The notes under the pieces are model-generated. The model had not been told where the DNA came from, did not search any database, and saw only the letters and a list, made by a program, of their open reading frames with translations. From the NCBI GenBank assembly GCA_015709205.1, contig JACCQO010000004.1:61552-125551 (forward strand): a stretch of DNA of 64,000 nucleotides. The letters are read 5' to 3'. Of the stretch, positions 46,168 to 55,158 are shown piece after piece (the stretch's first letter is position 1; each line of letters starts with the position of its first letter). This stretch comes from Desulfovibrionaceae bacterium. GTDB taxonomy: Bacteria; Desulfobacterota; Desulfovibrionia; Desulfovibrionales; Desulfovibrionaceae. The translations under genes and the position numbers were made by a program.

Positions 46168-46545
46168 TTAGGCCCCCAACTCCTCGATCACGCCCTTGGC
46201 CATGGCCACGGCCGCCTCGTCGCTGCCGTTCTCGACCACGAAGTCGGCCGCCGCCTTGGCCTCCACGGGCTTGCCCGCCAGCTTGTAGCACAGCGCGGCG
46301 AAGCTCTTGGCCAGGTCGCTTTCGGGGTTGATGGTCAGGGCCTTTTCCAGGAGCAGCTCCAGGGCCTCGTCGTAGCTGCCGGAGTTCATCTTGGCCATGG
46401 CCATGCCGATGTACGGCGTCTCCTGGTCCGGGCGCACGGCCACGAGGCCCTCGAAAATGGCCTCGGCCTCCTTGACCTGCCCGTAGTTGGACGCCAGCAG
46501 GCCGATCTCGGTCACCTTCTGCAAAAGCTCTTTCCTGATCTCCAT
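46168..46545 (-). CDS. YscG-like TPR chaperone of the needle subunit
   Basis: The 125-aa helical protein has TPR-like repeats (TEIGLLASNYGQVKEAEAIFEGLVAVRPDQETPY and YDEALELLLEKALTINPES). Position and size match YscG/PscG, which with YscE keeps the needle subunit monomeric in the cytoplasm. It lies between the needle gene and sctI. Confidence 0.85.
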   Translation of the reverse strand: MEIRKELLQKVTEIGLLASNYGQVKEAEAIFEGLVAVRPDQETPYIGMAMAKMNSGSYDEALELLLEKALTINPESDLAKSFAALCYKLAGKPVEAKAAADFVVENGSDEAAVAMAKGVIEELGA

Positions 46546-46612
46546 TGGTCTCGGACTCCTTGAGCCTCTCCCGCCCGTTGCGCGGCCCGGGCCGCGCCGG
46601 CGCGGCGTAAGG

Positions 46613-46861
46613 TTAGCCGATGTTGCGGGCGATGGCCTTCTGGCCGTCCCCGAGGGCCTTGAGCATGTTGCTGCCCACGTTGGTCATCACGCTGTACTTG
46701 GCCAGCTCGAACTGCAGGGCCTGCATCTCGGTGTCGGTCAGGTTCTTGATCTGCTTCTTGCCGCCCACTTCCTCGTACAGGGTGTCCTCGATTTCCTTCT
46801 GCTTGGCTTCGGTCGCGTTGATCGTCGCCTGCTTGACCGCATCCATGAAGTCCGCGCTCAT
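46613..46861 (-). CDS. sctF: T3SS needle subunit SctF
   Basis: SctF polymerises into the hollow needle. The 82-aa product has the family C-terminal pattern LQFELAKYSVMTNVGSNMLKALGDGQKAIARNI, comparable to the YscF ending. Size and operon position, between the YscE- and YscG-like chaperones, agree. Confidence 0.92.
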   Translation of the reverse strand: MSADFMDAVKQATINATEAKQKEIEDTLYEEVGGKKQIKNLTDTEMQALQFELAKYSVMTNVGSNMLKALGDGQKAIARNIG

Positions 46862-46894
46862 GTCCGTCTCCTTGGTCCCGTCGTGTTCCGGGAG

Positions 46895-47125
46895 CTACTT
46901 GTTCATCACGCCCCAGACCGTGTCCACGGTCGTGCGTGCCGCCTCCAGGGCGACCCTGAACTTCTCGGCCTTGGCGAAGTCCTCGCCGGAGAGCCCCGCG
47001 TCCATGGTCCGGCGCAGGCTGCTCAGCCCGTCGAAGAGCTCGTCCTCGAGCTGCTTCTTGAAGGTGCCGTTGAAGTCGCCCTTGAGGCCTTCCTCCACAT
47101 CCAACAGCGGCGTGCGTTCTTCCAT
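46895..47125 (-). CDS. YscE-like needle co-chaperone
   Basis: The 76-aa helical protein is in the place of YscE in the order D-E-F-G. The C-terminal part (LSSLRRTMDAGLSGEDFAKAEKFRVALEAAR) follows the YscE pattern of a two-helix hairpin. It should form a ternary complex with SctF and the YscG-like protein. Its ribosome site GGAGGAG lies within the end of sctD, three bases apart. Confidence 0.8.
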   Translation of the reverse strand: MEERTPLLDVEEGLKGDFNGTFKKQLEDELFDGLSSLRRTMDAGLSGEDFAKAEKFRVALEAARTTVDTVWGVMNK

Positions 47126-47128
47126 CCC

Positions 47129-48652
47129 CTAATCTCCTCCTATGCGGTAGGTTACGACCGCCTCGCCCTTGGCCAGGACGATCCGGTCGGCCATGATCTC
47201 GCGTATAACATACCCGTCGGGCAGCCGCCCACCCTCGAAATAGCGCTTGCCGTTCTTGAGCGTCATGAACCGCGCCGCGCCCAGGCTCACGCTCTGCACG
47301 GCCAGCCTGGGGCCGCGCGGCGCGCCGCCGGAACGGATGCCCGACGTGGCGGCCACGGGCGCGGCGACCGCGGCCACCGGCGCGCCGCCCACGTCCAGCC
47401 CCACGCGGCGCAGGGAATCGGCCACCAGGCCGGAGCGCGAGGCCGCGCGCGGCGCGCGCACGGCGCGCACCGCGCCGGAAAAATTCTCGCGCAGGTCCAC
47501 GAACCCCTCGTAGCGGCGCATGACCGGCTCCTTGGCCCGGGTCCAGGCCGCGAGTTGGTCGTCCGTGAGCCGCCCGGCGGCCAGCACGTAGCCCGGGTAG
47601 GCGGAGATGGCCACGCGCCCGGCCAGCCCCTGGGCCCGCGCGGCCTCGGCCAGCTCGCGCACCGCGTCGTGCGCCGTGAGCAGGTCCAGGTCCACGCCCG
47701 CGACGCCGCGCACGTCGCGCAGGGACTCGTCCACGGCGCGCTGCGCGGTCTCGCGGTCCGCGGCGTAGCCCACGACCTTGAGCCGCCCGCCGCCCACGTA
47801 GCGCACGCCCAGGTCCAGCCCGTGCATGGCCAGGGATTCGTGCAGCCCCGCGGCCATGGACTCGCCGTCGCGCACGCGCAGGCTCACGGGATACCCGGCC
47901 GCGCGCATCTCGGCGAAGAGCTTCCTGCGGTCCGCCCGCTCGGGAACATAGCCGTCCAGCGTGACGACTCCATTGCCGACCTGCACCGTGACCTCCGTGA
48001 AGCCCAGGTCCTTGACCAGGGCCGTGGCCGCCGCAACGGCCCGCTCCTTCTCCAACGCCAACCCAGTTGGCGACGGTCCGTAAACGTACACGAAGATGAG
48101 CAAGATGAGGGCCAAAAGCAGGACACCGACGATGGACAACAGGAAAAGTCGCTTGCCCCGCACCCGACTATTCGAATTTTCAGCTTTTAAGTCGGCATTT
48201 TGCAGCGATACAGTTCCTTCCTGCTCCGCAACGAAAAACTCCCCATCTGCTGCGGAAGCGGCTGTTCCCTCCCCGGCACTGGATTCGTCACCGCCGCCGT
48301 CCGCCAACTCGGTTGGCAGAGGCAGGAGAATATTCGGCCAGGGTTGGTCCGCCGGGCCCAAGGCCAGATGCGTGGCCCCCATGGCCAGGGGGGCGAACGG
48401 GGGCAGTTCGCCGCCGAAAAAGGGCCGCCCCGCCAGATGCAACCCACCGTCCAGGGGTTGCGCCAGGACCGCACCGCCCCGCACGCGCAGGGACACGTGC
48501 CGCGCGGCCACCGTGGCGTCGGCCAGAACCACGTCGCAGGCCTCCCCGGCGCCGAGCACGTAGTCGCCGTCGCCAAGGGGCAGTTCGCCGCCCGCGTTGG
48601 GTCCGGCGAGGATGCGCAGGAGCAGGGTCCGTGGGGTGGTCTGGTCGGTCAT
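47129..48652 (-). CDS. sctD: T3SS outer inner-membrane ring protein SctD
   Basis: SctD (YscD) bridges the cytoplasmic platform to the secretin. The 507-aa protein has a cytoplasmic FHA-like domain (residues about 10-105, GDYVLGAGEACDVVLADATVAARHVSL), a linker and one transmembrane helix at 168-191. Periplasmic BON-like ring modules follow (VTVQVGNGVVTLDGYVPERADR and later repeats). The linker near residues 120-165 is encoded by DNA that is clearly less GC-rich than its surroundings. The start at 48652 begins the FHA fold. It precedes the YscE-like gene by three bases. Confidence 0.94.
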   Translation of the reverse strand: MTDQTTPRTLLLRILAGPNAGGELPLGDGDYVLGAGEACDVVLADATVAARHVSLRVRGGAVLAQPLDGGLHLAGRPFFGGELPPFAPLAMGATHLALGPADQPWPNILLPLPTELADGGGDESSAGEGTAASAADGEFFVAEQEGTVSLQNADLKAENSNSRVRGKRLFLLSIVGVLLLALILLIFVYVYGPSPTGLALEKERAVAAATALVKDLGFTEVTVQVGNGVVTLDGYVPERADRRKLFAEMRAAGYPVSLRVRDGESMAAGLHESLAMHGLDLGVRYVGGGRLKVVGYAADRETAQRAVDESLRDVRGVAGVDLDLLTAHDAVRELAEAARAQGLAGRVAISAYPGYVLAAGRLTDDQLAAWTRAKEPVMRRYEGFVDLRENFSGAVRAVRAPRAASRSGLVADSLRRVGLDVGGAPVAAVAAPVAATSGIRSGGAPRGPRLAVQSVSLGAARFMTLKNGKRYFEGGRLPDGYVIREIMADRIVLAKGEAVVTYRIGGD

Positions 48653-48889
48653 GGGCGTCCGCTTGGCCTGTCGTTGTGGCCTGTCCGTTGGGGCCTGATG
48701 GCAGGGCCGCCCGTCAGGGGGCCTGTCCTTCACTACGTCACCGGAAAAACGTCACCGGCAAAGGCGATCGGCGCCCGGGACCGGAGGCCCGGACCGCCGC
48801 ACGGCGCGCCGGTCGGCACGGGATCGGTCGGCGCGGGAACAAGAGCGGAGCAGTCCGAAGCCGGGGCAGGGTCGCGATCCGCTCCGGGA
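48653..48889. other. sctC-sctD gap
   Basis: No gene is seen in these 237 bases. They hold direct repeats of ACGTCACCGG at about 48735 and 48750 and repeated GGCCTGTC(C)GTTG units near 48675-48705. No terminator or promoter is convincing. Confidence 0.45.
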
Positions 48890-51800
48890 TCAGTAGGCCA
48901 CGGTCCTGCTCGCGAGCACTTCCGCATCCATGCGCCGCAGCAGCGGCGCATGGCCCAGGGCCCGGCCCACGGTCTCGGCCTGGGCCCGCGCCCAGGCGCG
49001 GTCCGCCGTGGCCGTACCGGCGCGGACCACGAACCACGCGGCCCCGTCGTCGCCGAAAAGCTTGAAGACCGAGGCCTCGAACCCGGCGGCGCGCACGCGC
49101 CCGGCCAGGGCCGCGGCCTGGTCCAGCGCCCGGAAGGAACCGGCCTGGACCACGTACACCGGCCCGGCCTCGGGCTCGTTCTGCGCAGCAGCAGGTGCAG
49201 CGGTGGGCGCGGCAGGGGACGGTGTGGCCCCGTTCGCGGAACCGCCCGCCGACGTCGCGGCCGGAGCCTCGGGCATGCCGCGCTCCGCCGGGGCGGGTTG
49301 CGGAACCGCGGCGGCCGCCCCGGCAGAAGCCCGCAAGGGCCCGGAGAACGCGGGGGGCGACGCGGCCTCGACGGCCGGGCCCGCAGCCCGGAGTTCTCCC
49401 TCGTTCAGGCCGCGCTCGCTGGGCGGAACCAGATGAAAGCCATCGTCCTGCGCACCGCCGGAGGCGGGCTCGGGCTCCGAGGCCACGGCATAGCCCGGCG
49501 CGGCGTCGGACGCGGTGTCGGCCGGAGCCGGAACCGGCTCGGCCGTCAGCGCGGGGCCCGCCCCGTTCTGCGCAGCGGGTGGGGCCGACGCCTCCGCCCC
49601 CGTCGCGCCGCCGAAGGGCACGCTGCCGACGGGCGCGCCAGACGCTGGCACGGACACGGGCACGGCCCCGGGCACGCGCTGCATGCGCACAAAGGGCCTG
49701 CGGCCGTGGGCCGCGTAGAACCTGTCGGCCACGGCGCGGGCCTCGGCGCGCGTGGCGAAGCTGCCCAGGTGCACCACCTGGATGCTGCGGCCGTCCTGGT
49801 ACACGGGCTCGATGCGCGGGGCGTAGCCCTGGCGCTCCAGGGCGCGCACGGCCTCGCGCGCCTCGGCCGGGACGGCGTAGGCCGCCACCTGCACCAGCCA
49901 GCGCAGGCCATCGGCGTCGGGTCCGGCGGCCGCACCGGCGGCCGGGCCGTCCTGCAGCGTCCCGGCCGCGTCGAACGGCGCAAAGCCGCCCGCCCTTTCG
50001 GGCGCGGCGGCTCCGGATGCCGCAACAGCTCCGGATGCCCCTGAAATTCCTGATGCCCCGGATGTTCCTGACGCCGCCTGCGCGCCGAGCGCGACTTCCG
50101 CGCCCTGCGCCGCCGCACCGGCCCCGGCCGCGTCGGAGATCGGCGGCGTCGCGGCCCCCTGCTCCCGGGGCGGCCCGGCCCTGTCCGGACGGTAAATATT
50201 CGGCGGCGCGGGCAGCGGCGGGGCCGAGGTGCCCATGGCCGGTACGCCGCCCCGCAGCCCGATGCGCGCGGGATCCTGTTCCGGATCGATGGTCGTGGCC
50301 ACGGGCGCGCCCTCCCCCTCTTCGTCCAGGGTCACGATCCTGGGCGAAATCAAGAACATGCGCTCCATCTTGGTGTCCACCTTGCGCGTGGTGCGGAAGA
50401 GATGGCCCAGGATCGGAATGTCGCCGAGCAGGGGCACCTTCTGCACCGCGTCGGTCTTGCTGTCGATCCAGAACCCGCCGATGAGCAGGGACTGGCTCTC
50501 CTTGACCACGGCCTGGGTGTTGATGGTGCTCTTCTGCACGCGGGGCACGTCGTCCACAGTGGTGTCCAGGGGCTGACCGTCCTCGATGGTCACGGTGAGC
50601 TTGATCTTGGTGCCCGGGGCGTCGTAGATGATGTGCGGCTGCACGCGCAGCACGATGCCCGAGGAGACGTCGTAGAGGTCCACCTCCTGGTCGCCCTGGA
50701 CGCGCACGTAGAAGGTTTCGGTGCGCTCCAGCTGGGCCTCCATGTTGTTGATCGTGAGCACCGAGGAGCGCGTGACCACGCGGGCCTCGCCGTCCTCCTG
50801 CAGGGCGTTGATCTTGGCCATGAAGTATTCGCCGTTGTGCTCCAGCACCGTGGACAGGGCCAACCCCTCGCCCACGGCCAGGTCCGCGGCCCCGGTGGTG
50901 AAGTCCTCGGTGGCCCCGAACCCGGCGTAGGTCTTCACCGCGCTGTTGGGATTGCCGCCCAGGCCGCGCCACTGGATGCCCAGGGTGCGCAGGTAGTCCG
51001 TGGACACGTCCATGATCACGGCGTCGATCTGGACCAGCCCCACGGGCACGTCCACGGCGCGGATGAGGTCCTCGTAATAGGGCATCTTCTGGCGCACGTC
51101 GCGCACGATCACGGCGTTCAGGCGCCCGTCGGCCATGATGCTGGCCGCGCCCGCGGACTGCGCCCCGGACTCCTCCGCCTTCTCCACGCCCGAGCCGCCC
51201 TCCGCGGCCAGCTTCTTGCGCGCCTCCAGCCCCTTGCCCTTGAGCTTCTCCACCGTGGGCGAGAGCACCTTCTGCTGCTTGCCGTCGATGACCCCGGGCA
51301 TGGGCTTGCCCGCCAACAGGTTGCGCAGCACCGTGACCACGCCGGGCACCTCGATGGACTTGTCCATGAAGTCAAAGGTCACGTCGTCGGCCCAGGCGTA
51401 CTTGAGCGGAAAGATGCGCACCACGTCGAAGTCGCCCTTCTGTTCGGCCTGCATGTCCACCAGGGCCGCGGTCTCGGCCACCAGATCCACGTAGCGCGCC
51501 GGGCCCGAGAGATAGACCACGCCCATGTCGTCCAGGGCGCGCCAGCCGAAGCGCACGTCGTAGATGCCGAGGCGGTCGAGCACGGTGCGCAGGTGCGAGG
51601 GGGTGATGAATTTCAGGCTGAGGATCCTGGTGCTCAGTTCGTCGGCCGCGTACACGTAGAGCGCGCTGCCGTCGAAATACCAGGTCAAGCCGTAGGCCGT
51701 GCAGAGTTGGTCCAGAAAGGCCGTGGGGGCCATGTCCACGAAACGGCCGTTGACCGTGCCCTGGACCTTGGGGCTGACCACGGCCACGAGCCCCTGGTTG

Positions 51801-51973
51801 GCCGCGAAGTCGCGCAGGACCGCGGCCAGGGGCGCGTCGTCGGCCACGTGGGTGTACACGGGCGAACGCCAGGGGATCTCCGCGGCGCGCGCCGCGCACG
51901 GGGCCGAGGCCAGGGCGCACGCCCCCAGCCCCAGCAGCAGAACCAGCGCCCAGATTGTCTTCACGTGCGTCAT
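48890..51973 (-). CDS. sctC: T3SS outer-membrane secretin SctC with two C-terminal SPOR domains
   Basis: SctC forms the outer-membrane ring. The 1027-aa protein has a signal peptide (residues 1-31), N-domains (LRDFAANQGLVAVVSPKVQGTVNG; RILSLKFITPSHLRTVLDRL) and the secretin core to about 550. The core carries LNAVIVRDVRQ, VQIDAVIMDVS, QAVVKESQSLLIGGF, VPLLGDIPILGHLFR and ERMFLISPRIV. Unlike normal secretins of about 600 aa it continues for 475 residues, with Ala/Pro-rich linkers and two SPOR-like domains: RWLVQVAAYAVPAEAREAV to RPFVRM (690-765) and VYVVQAGSFRALDQAAALA to PLLRRM (938-1015). SPOR domains bind denuded peptidoglycan. The start is weakly supported; an alternative GTG is nine bases downstream. 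Confidence 0.95.
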   Translation of the reverse strand: MTHVKTIWALVLLLGLGACALASAPCAARAAEIPWRSPVYTHVADDAPLAAVLRDFAANQGLVAVVSPKVQGTVNGRFVDMAPTAFLDQLCTAYGLTWYFDGSALYVYAADELSTRILSLKFITPSHLRTVLDRLGIYDVRFGWRALDDMGVVYLSGPARYVDLVAETAALVDMQAEQKGDFDVVRIFPLKYAWADDVTFDFMDKSIEVPGVVTVLRNLLAGKPMPGVIDGKQQKVLSPTVEKLKGKGLEARKKLAAEGGSGVEKAEESGAQSAGAASIMADGRLNAVIVRDVRQKMPYYEDLIRAVDVPVGLVQIDAVIMDVSTDYLRTLGIQWRGLGGNPNSAVKTYAGFGATEDFTTGAADLAVGEGLALSTVLEHNGEYFMAKINALQEDGEARVVTRSSVLTINNMEAQLERTETFYVRVQGDQEVDLYDVSSGIVLRVQPHIIYDAPGTKIKLTVTIEDGQPLDTTVDDVPRVQKSTINTQAVVKESQSLLIGGFWIDSKTDAVQKVPLLGDIPILGHLFRTTRKVDTKMERMFLISPRIVTLDEEGEGAPVATTIDPEQDPARIGLRGGVPAMGTSAPPLPAPPNIYRPDRAGPPREQGAATPPISDAAGAGAAAQGAEVALGAQAASGTSGASGISGASGAVAASGAAAPERAGGFAPFDAAGTLQDGPAAGAAAGPDADGLRWLVQVAAYAVPAEAREAVRALERQGYAPRIEPVYQDGRSIQVVHLGSFATRAEARAVADRFYAAHGRRPFVRMQRVPGAVPVSVPASGAPVGSVPFGGATGAEASAPPAAQNGAGPALTAEPVPAPADTASDAAPGYAVASEPEPASGGAQDDGFHLVPPSERGLNEGELRAAGPAVEAASPPAFSGPLRASAGAAAAVPQPAPAERGMPEAPAATSAGGSANGATPSPAAPTAAPAAAQNEPEAGPVYVVQAGSFRALDQAAALAGRVRAAGFEASVFKLFGDDGAAWFVVRAGTATADRAWARAQAETVGRALGHAPLLRRMDAEVLASRTVAY

Positions 51974-51996
51974 GCGTGCGGCGGCCTTTGGCGTCC

Positions 51997-52428
51997 CTAG
52001 GGACGGACCATGCTGAACGGGGAAACCGGGCCGGACCCGGCCCGCTCCCCCCCGGTGTTGGTCTTCCAGAAATCCAGCGCGTTGAGGAAGCGCTCCATGA
52101 CCGCGTCGAATCCGTCGTGGTCCATTGCGTCGGTGCGTACCTTGGCGAAGAGCACGATCTCCCCGGTGGCGCGGTCCGCGGCAAGCACCTCGCGCTGGCG
52201 CGAGGCCCGGCCGAGGTTCAGGGCGAGCAGCCGCTTGAGGGCGTCGTCGCCGCCCGGCAGGGAGGCGGCCACCACGGCCGAGACGAGCACCTCCTGGCGG
52301 CCCGTGACCCGGCAGCGCACGGCAAGCCCGTCCTCGAAGGCCAGTTCGCACCCTTCCCGCAGGTCCTGCTGCGGCTCGTCGAACTCCATGCGCCGGGCGA
52401 AATCGAGAATCAGGTCCTGCGGGTCCAC
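51997..52428 (-). CDS. YscB-like class I T3SS chaperone
   Basis: The 143-aa protein has a CesT-type fold pattern (ILDFARRMEFDEP, LAFEDGLAVRCRVTG, LLALNLGRASRQREVLAADRATGEIVLFAKV). It sits just before sctC, the place of YscB in Yersinia. YscB and SycN together bind the gatekeeper YopN, and a SycN-like gene follows sctW at 58558, so a similar heterodimer is inferred. It is the first gene of the long sct operon, with AAGGAG upstream. Confidence 0.8.
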   Translation of the reverse strand: MDPQDLILDFARRMEFDEPQQDLREGCELAFEDGLAVRCRVTGRQEVLVSAVVAASLPGGDDALKRLLALNLGRASRQREVLAADRATGEIVLFAKVRTDAMDHDGFDAVMERFLNALDFWKTNTGGERAGSGPVSPFSMVRP

Positions 52429-52705
52429 GCTGCGCTCCTTCCCGTTTCAGGTAGCTGGATCAGTATATCATTCCCCGAGAAAATACCAGCAGTTAAGAGT
52501 CTGCTCCGCACCGTCTGCCGCGTTCACGACCGCGAGGCCGGGGGGCAGACGCGACAGTACCCGTTTTGACATTATCACTCAAAAAAATAAAAATGGCATA
52601 ACCCGTTGCCATCGAGAGAGAATAGGCTCCCTCACGGTGCTCAGACGCGTAGCATCCAGCCCACGGTGCGGCGTATCCCGCGCGCCGCCCCGGCGCGCCC
52701 GCGCG
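52429..52705. other. intergenic region before the sctC operon
   Basis: This AT-richer stretch separates the translocator genes from the sct operon. It has a possible -10 box TATACT (minus strand, 52467-52462) about 35 bases before the chaperone start, without a clear -35. It also has the palindrome ATGGCA-N8-TGCCAT at 52593-52612. No terminator is obvious. Confidence 0.45.
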
Positions 52706-53512
52706 TCAGGCGATGATCTTCTGCTTGGTCTGGAAGTCCGTGTCCAGCATGGACGACAGCGCGTCCAGGACCTTTTTGGCCGCCTCGATCTGCGACCGCT
52801 GGAAATCCGCGGCCATGTCCGCCATGGAGCTGAACTTCTTGGACTCGGCCTCGTGGGTCTTTTCCGAGGCCGTGAACATGGAGGCCCCGAAGTTGAAGCC
52901 CGAGGAGCCCAGGGTGCCGATGGACTGGCCGAAGCCGCTGGCCGCGTCCCAGCCCGCGGACTTGATGCGCGCCTGCTGCGCGGTGAGCGAGGCGTCCTGG
53001 CCCTTGGGCGCGCCCTTCAGCGCCTTGGCGCCCGCGCCCGCCGACCCCAGGGTCATGGCCCCGGAAAAGGCCTGCGAGGCCGCCGTGCACATGCCCGCGG
53101 CGAAGGTCATCCACGCGGCGCTCTTGAAATCCTCGATGGCCTTGGCCATCTCGCTCCACTCCATCTTCTTGGCGGCCATCTTGGTTTCGCGCGCGTCCTG
53201 TTGGCTGCTGAGCTCCAGTTCGATGAACAGAATCATGATCGCGGCGATGGTCACCTTGACGTCGCGCATCAACTGCCCGGCCGCGTCCTTGGCCGTGATG
53301 TAGTCGCCGACCCGGAACTCGCCCTGGTACTTCTCGATGGCCGGGCCCAGCAGGGTCAACGTGCCCTTGTCCGTGGTCACGACCAGCTTGTCGTCCTGCA
53401 GGACCACGCCGGTGATTTTCCCAAGGTCGCCGGTCTGCGACGCCTTGGCGGCCTCCTCGCTGGCGGGGGTATAGGAAATGTACGGATTGTTGCTGACGTT
53501 TATCTCGACCAT
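52706..53512 (-). CDS. sctB: YopD-like translocator (minor)
   Basis: The 268-aa protein is the last of the lcrGVH-yopBD-like run, matching YopD/SctB in place and size. It has an N-terminal exposed region and a hydrophobic helix near residues 85-102 (VKVTIAAIMILFIELEL). An Ala/Gly-rich hydrophobic stretch lies near 135-155 and a C-terminal amphipathic helix with FQRSQIEAAKKVLDALSSMLDT. Sequence identity to YopD is not obvious by eye, so the call rests on context and topology. Confidence 0.75.
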   Translation of the reverse strand: MVEINVSNNPYISYTPASEEAAKASQTGDLGKITGVVLQDDKLVVTTDKGTLTLLGPAIEKYQGEFRVGDYITAKDAAGQLMRDVKVTIAAIMILFIELELSSQQDARETKMAAKKMEWSEMAKAIEDFKSAAWMTFAAGMCTAASQAFSGAMTLGSAGAGAKALKGAPKGQDASLTAQQARIKSAGWDAASGFGQSIGTLGSSGFNFGASMFTASEKTHEAESKKFSSMADMAADFQRSQIEAAKKVLDALSSMLDTDFQTKQKIIA

Positions 53513-53548
53513 GTCGTCGTCTCCTTGTGGTGGCGTGCACGGCGCAGG

Positions 53549-54574
53549 TCAGGCCATGGCCTGGCCCATCTTCATCCGGGTGTTGGTGTTGGCGTCCAGG
53601 GCCTTCATCACGGTGCCAGTGTCCTTGAGCAGCGCCTCAATGATCTCGTCGAGTTGGTCGATGGCGTCATCGATGAGCTGCTGGATCTGCTGGATGTACT
53701 TTTCCATGGTCATGGCGTCGGCCTGCGCGTCGGCTGCCTGCTTGTTCTTTACCGTGTTGTCCACCGTGGCCCCGGCCTGGCCCAGCATGGCCAACCCGCC
53801 CGCCGCCTTGGCGATCTGGTTGACGTAGTTGGAGACCTTCACGACCTTTTCCGCCGTCTCCACGGACATCTTGGTAAGCTTGGTGAGCGTGTTCGCCGCG
53901 TTGGCCGTGGAGGCGCCCGCGCTCAGGATCATGCAGGTGATGTCCACGGCCAGGACCACGGCGATGAGCACCACGTGGCCGATGATCTTGGCGGTCTTCT
54001 CGTCCACGCCCATGGCCTCGAAGACCTTGCCGATGCCCTCGGCGATCTTGTCCGAGGCCCCGGTTTCGTCAAGGATCATCATCCCGATGGAAAAGATGGC
54101 GGCCACAAGGAGCGGCGCGGCCGACCCTCCCGTGGCGATGGTCGCGGCCACCGCCGCGATGAGCATGATGCCCGCCACCACCCAGCCGAAGATCTTCATG
54201 AAGAGCCCGCTCTTCTTGGACTCCTGCATCTTTTTGATGGCCTCGTGGATCTTTTCCAGCTTTTCGTCGATGGCCGCCTGCTTCTGGACCTGATCCGCGC
54301 GGATGTTCTCCACGCCGAAGGATTTCATGAGCTCGGCGAGCTTGTTGCGGGCCTCGAGCAGCGCGGCGAGCAGTTCGGTCTTGTCCAGGCCGGGCTTTTC
54401 CAACTCCTGGCGGACCTTGTCCTGGGCCTCCTGCAGTTCGCCGCCCTTTTCCTGGAGCACCTTGATGTAGTTCTCCAGGCTGCCCATGACCTTCTGGTTG
54501 AGCTGGTCCGGCGCATCGGAGCCGTAGATTTGCGGAGTCTGGCCGGAGCCCACTCCGCCGACGCCGTTGCTCAT
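53549..54574 (-). CDS. sctE: YopB-like translocator (major, pore-forming)
   Basis: The 341-aa protein has coiled-coil helices (residues 25-120) and then two hydrophobic hairpin segments: FGWVVAGIMLIAAVAATIATGG to about residue 165, and IIGHVVLIAVVLAVDITCMILSAG near 205-230. This is the pattern of YopB/IpaB/SipB translocators that form the pore in a host membrane. It is immediately downstream of its LcrH-type chaperone, with stop and start overlapping (TGATG). Confidence 0.88.
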   Translation of the reverse strand: MSNGVGGVGSGQTPQIYGSDAPDQLNQKVMGSLENYIKVLQEKGGELQEAQDKVRQELEKPGLDKTELLAALLEARNKLAELMKSFGVENIRADQVQKQAAIDEKLEKIHEAIKKMQESKKSGLFMKIFGWVVAGIMLIAAVAATIATGGSAAPLLVAAIFSIGMMILDETGASDKIAEGIGKVFEAMGVDEKTAKIIGHVVLIAVVLAVDITCMILSAGASTANAANTLTKLTKMSVETAEKVVKVSNYVNQIAKAAGGLAMLGQAGATVDNTVKNKQAADAQADAMTMEKYIQQIQQLIDDAIDQLDEIIEALLKDTGTVMKALDANTNTRMKMGQAMA

Positions 54575-55071
54575 CACTTGCCTCCCTTGGACGCATCGCG
54601 GTTCTTGAGCAGTTCCAACACGGCCTGGGCCTTGGAGCGCACGTCGGCGAACTCGGGCTTGCCCTCGGAGAAATGGATCGCACCGTTGAGCGCGCTCTCG
54701 GCCTCCTCGAACTTCTCCATGGCCAGGAAGCAGTCCGCGGCCTGCAGCGGCGCGCGCGGGTCCTCCACGTCGAGCACGCTGGCGTAGGCGTAGGCCTGCA
54801 CCGCGCCCTCGAAGTTCTTCATCATCTGGCGGCAGGCGCCCAGGGCCATCCAGTACTTGCGCACCAAATGGTCGTTGAGGCACAGGAAACGGAATATATC
54901 GTGGGCATCGTCGTACTTGCTGTTGTTGTAGTAGGTGTAGCCCAGGCTGTAGATGGCCTCCATGGACCGCTCGTCGATGCCCTTGATGGAGCGGAATGTG
55001 CCGCCCTCGGTGAGCATCTTGATGACCACGTCGCTGACTTGCTTCTGTTCGGCCTCGGTAAGGTTGAGCAT
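54574..55071 (-). CDS. LcrH/SycD class II translocator chaperone
   Basis: The 165-aa TPR protein matches the SycD family well: IYSLGYTYYNNSKYDDAHDIFRFLCLNDH, ALGACRQMMKNFEGAVQAYAYASVLDVEDPR and QAADCFLAMEKFEEAESAL. It binds both hydrophobic translocators before export. It overlaps the start of the YopB-like gene by one base. An AT-rich leader lies between it and the hairpin after the tip gene. Confidence 0.94.
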   Translation of the reverse strand: MLNLTEAEQKQVSDVVIKMLTEGGTFRSIKGIDERSMEAIYSLGYTYYNNSKYDDAHDIFRFLCLNDHLVRKYWMALGACRQMMKNFEGAVQAYAYASVLDVEDPRAPLQAADCFLAMEKFEEAESALNGAIHFSEGKPEFADVRSKAQAVLELLKNRDASKGGK

Positions 55072-55128
55072 GTTCGCCTCCGTTGCGGATCCTATTATTT
55101 CGTAAGAGTTGTTGCCGTATCATCACGG

Positions 55129-55156
55129 GCGGGCCGGACCTCCGGGTCCGGCCCGC
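55129..55156 (-). promoter_or_regulatory. strong hairpin between tip and chaperone genes
   Basis: A perfect 12-pair stem, GCGGGCCGGACC with its complement, has a 4-base loop and starts three bases after the tip gene stop. It has no T tract, so it may stabilise the upstream mRNA or attenuate transcription rather than terminate it. Confidence 0.6.
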
Positions 55157-55158
55157 GG

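Noticed and set aside
52593..52612. Possible sigma-54 promoter in the gap before the sctC operon
   Set aside because: TGGCA and TGC are present, but the spacing is GG-N11-GC, one base too long on both strands.
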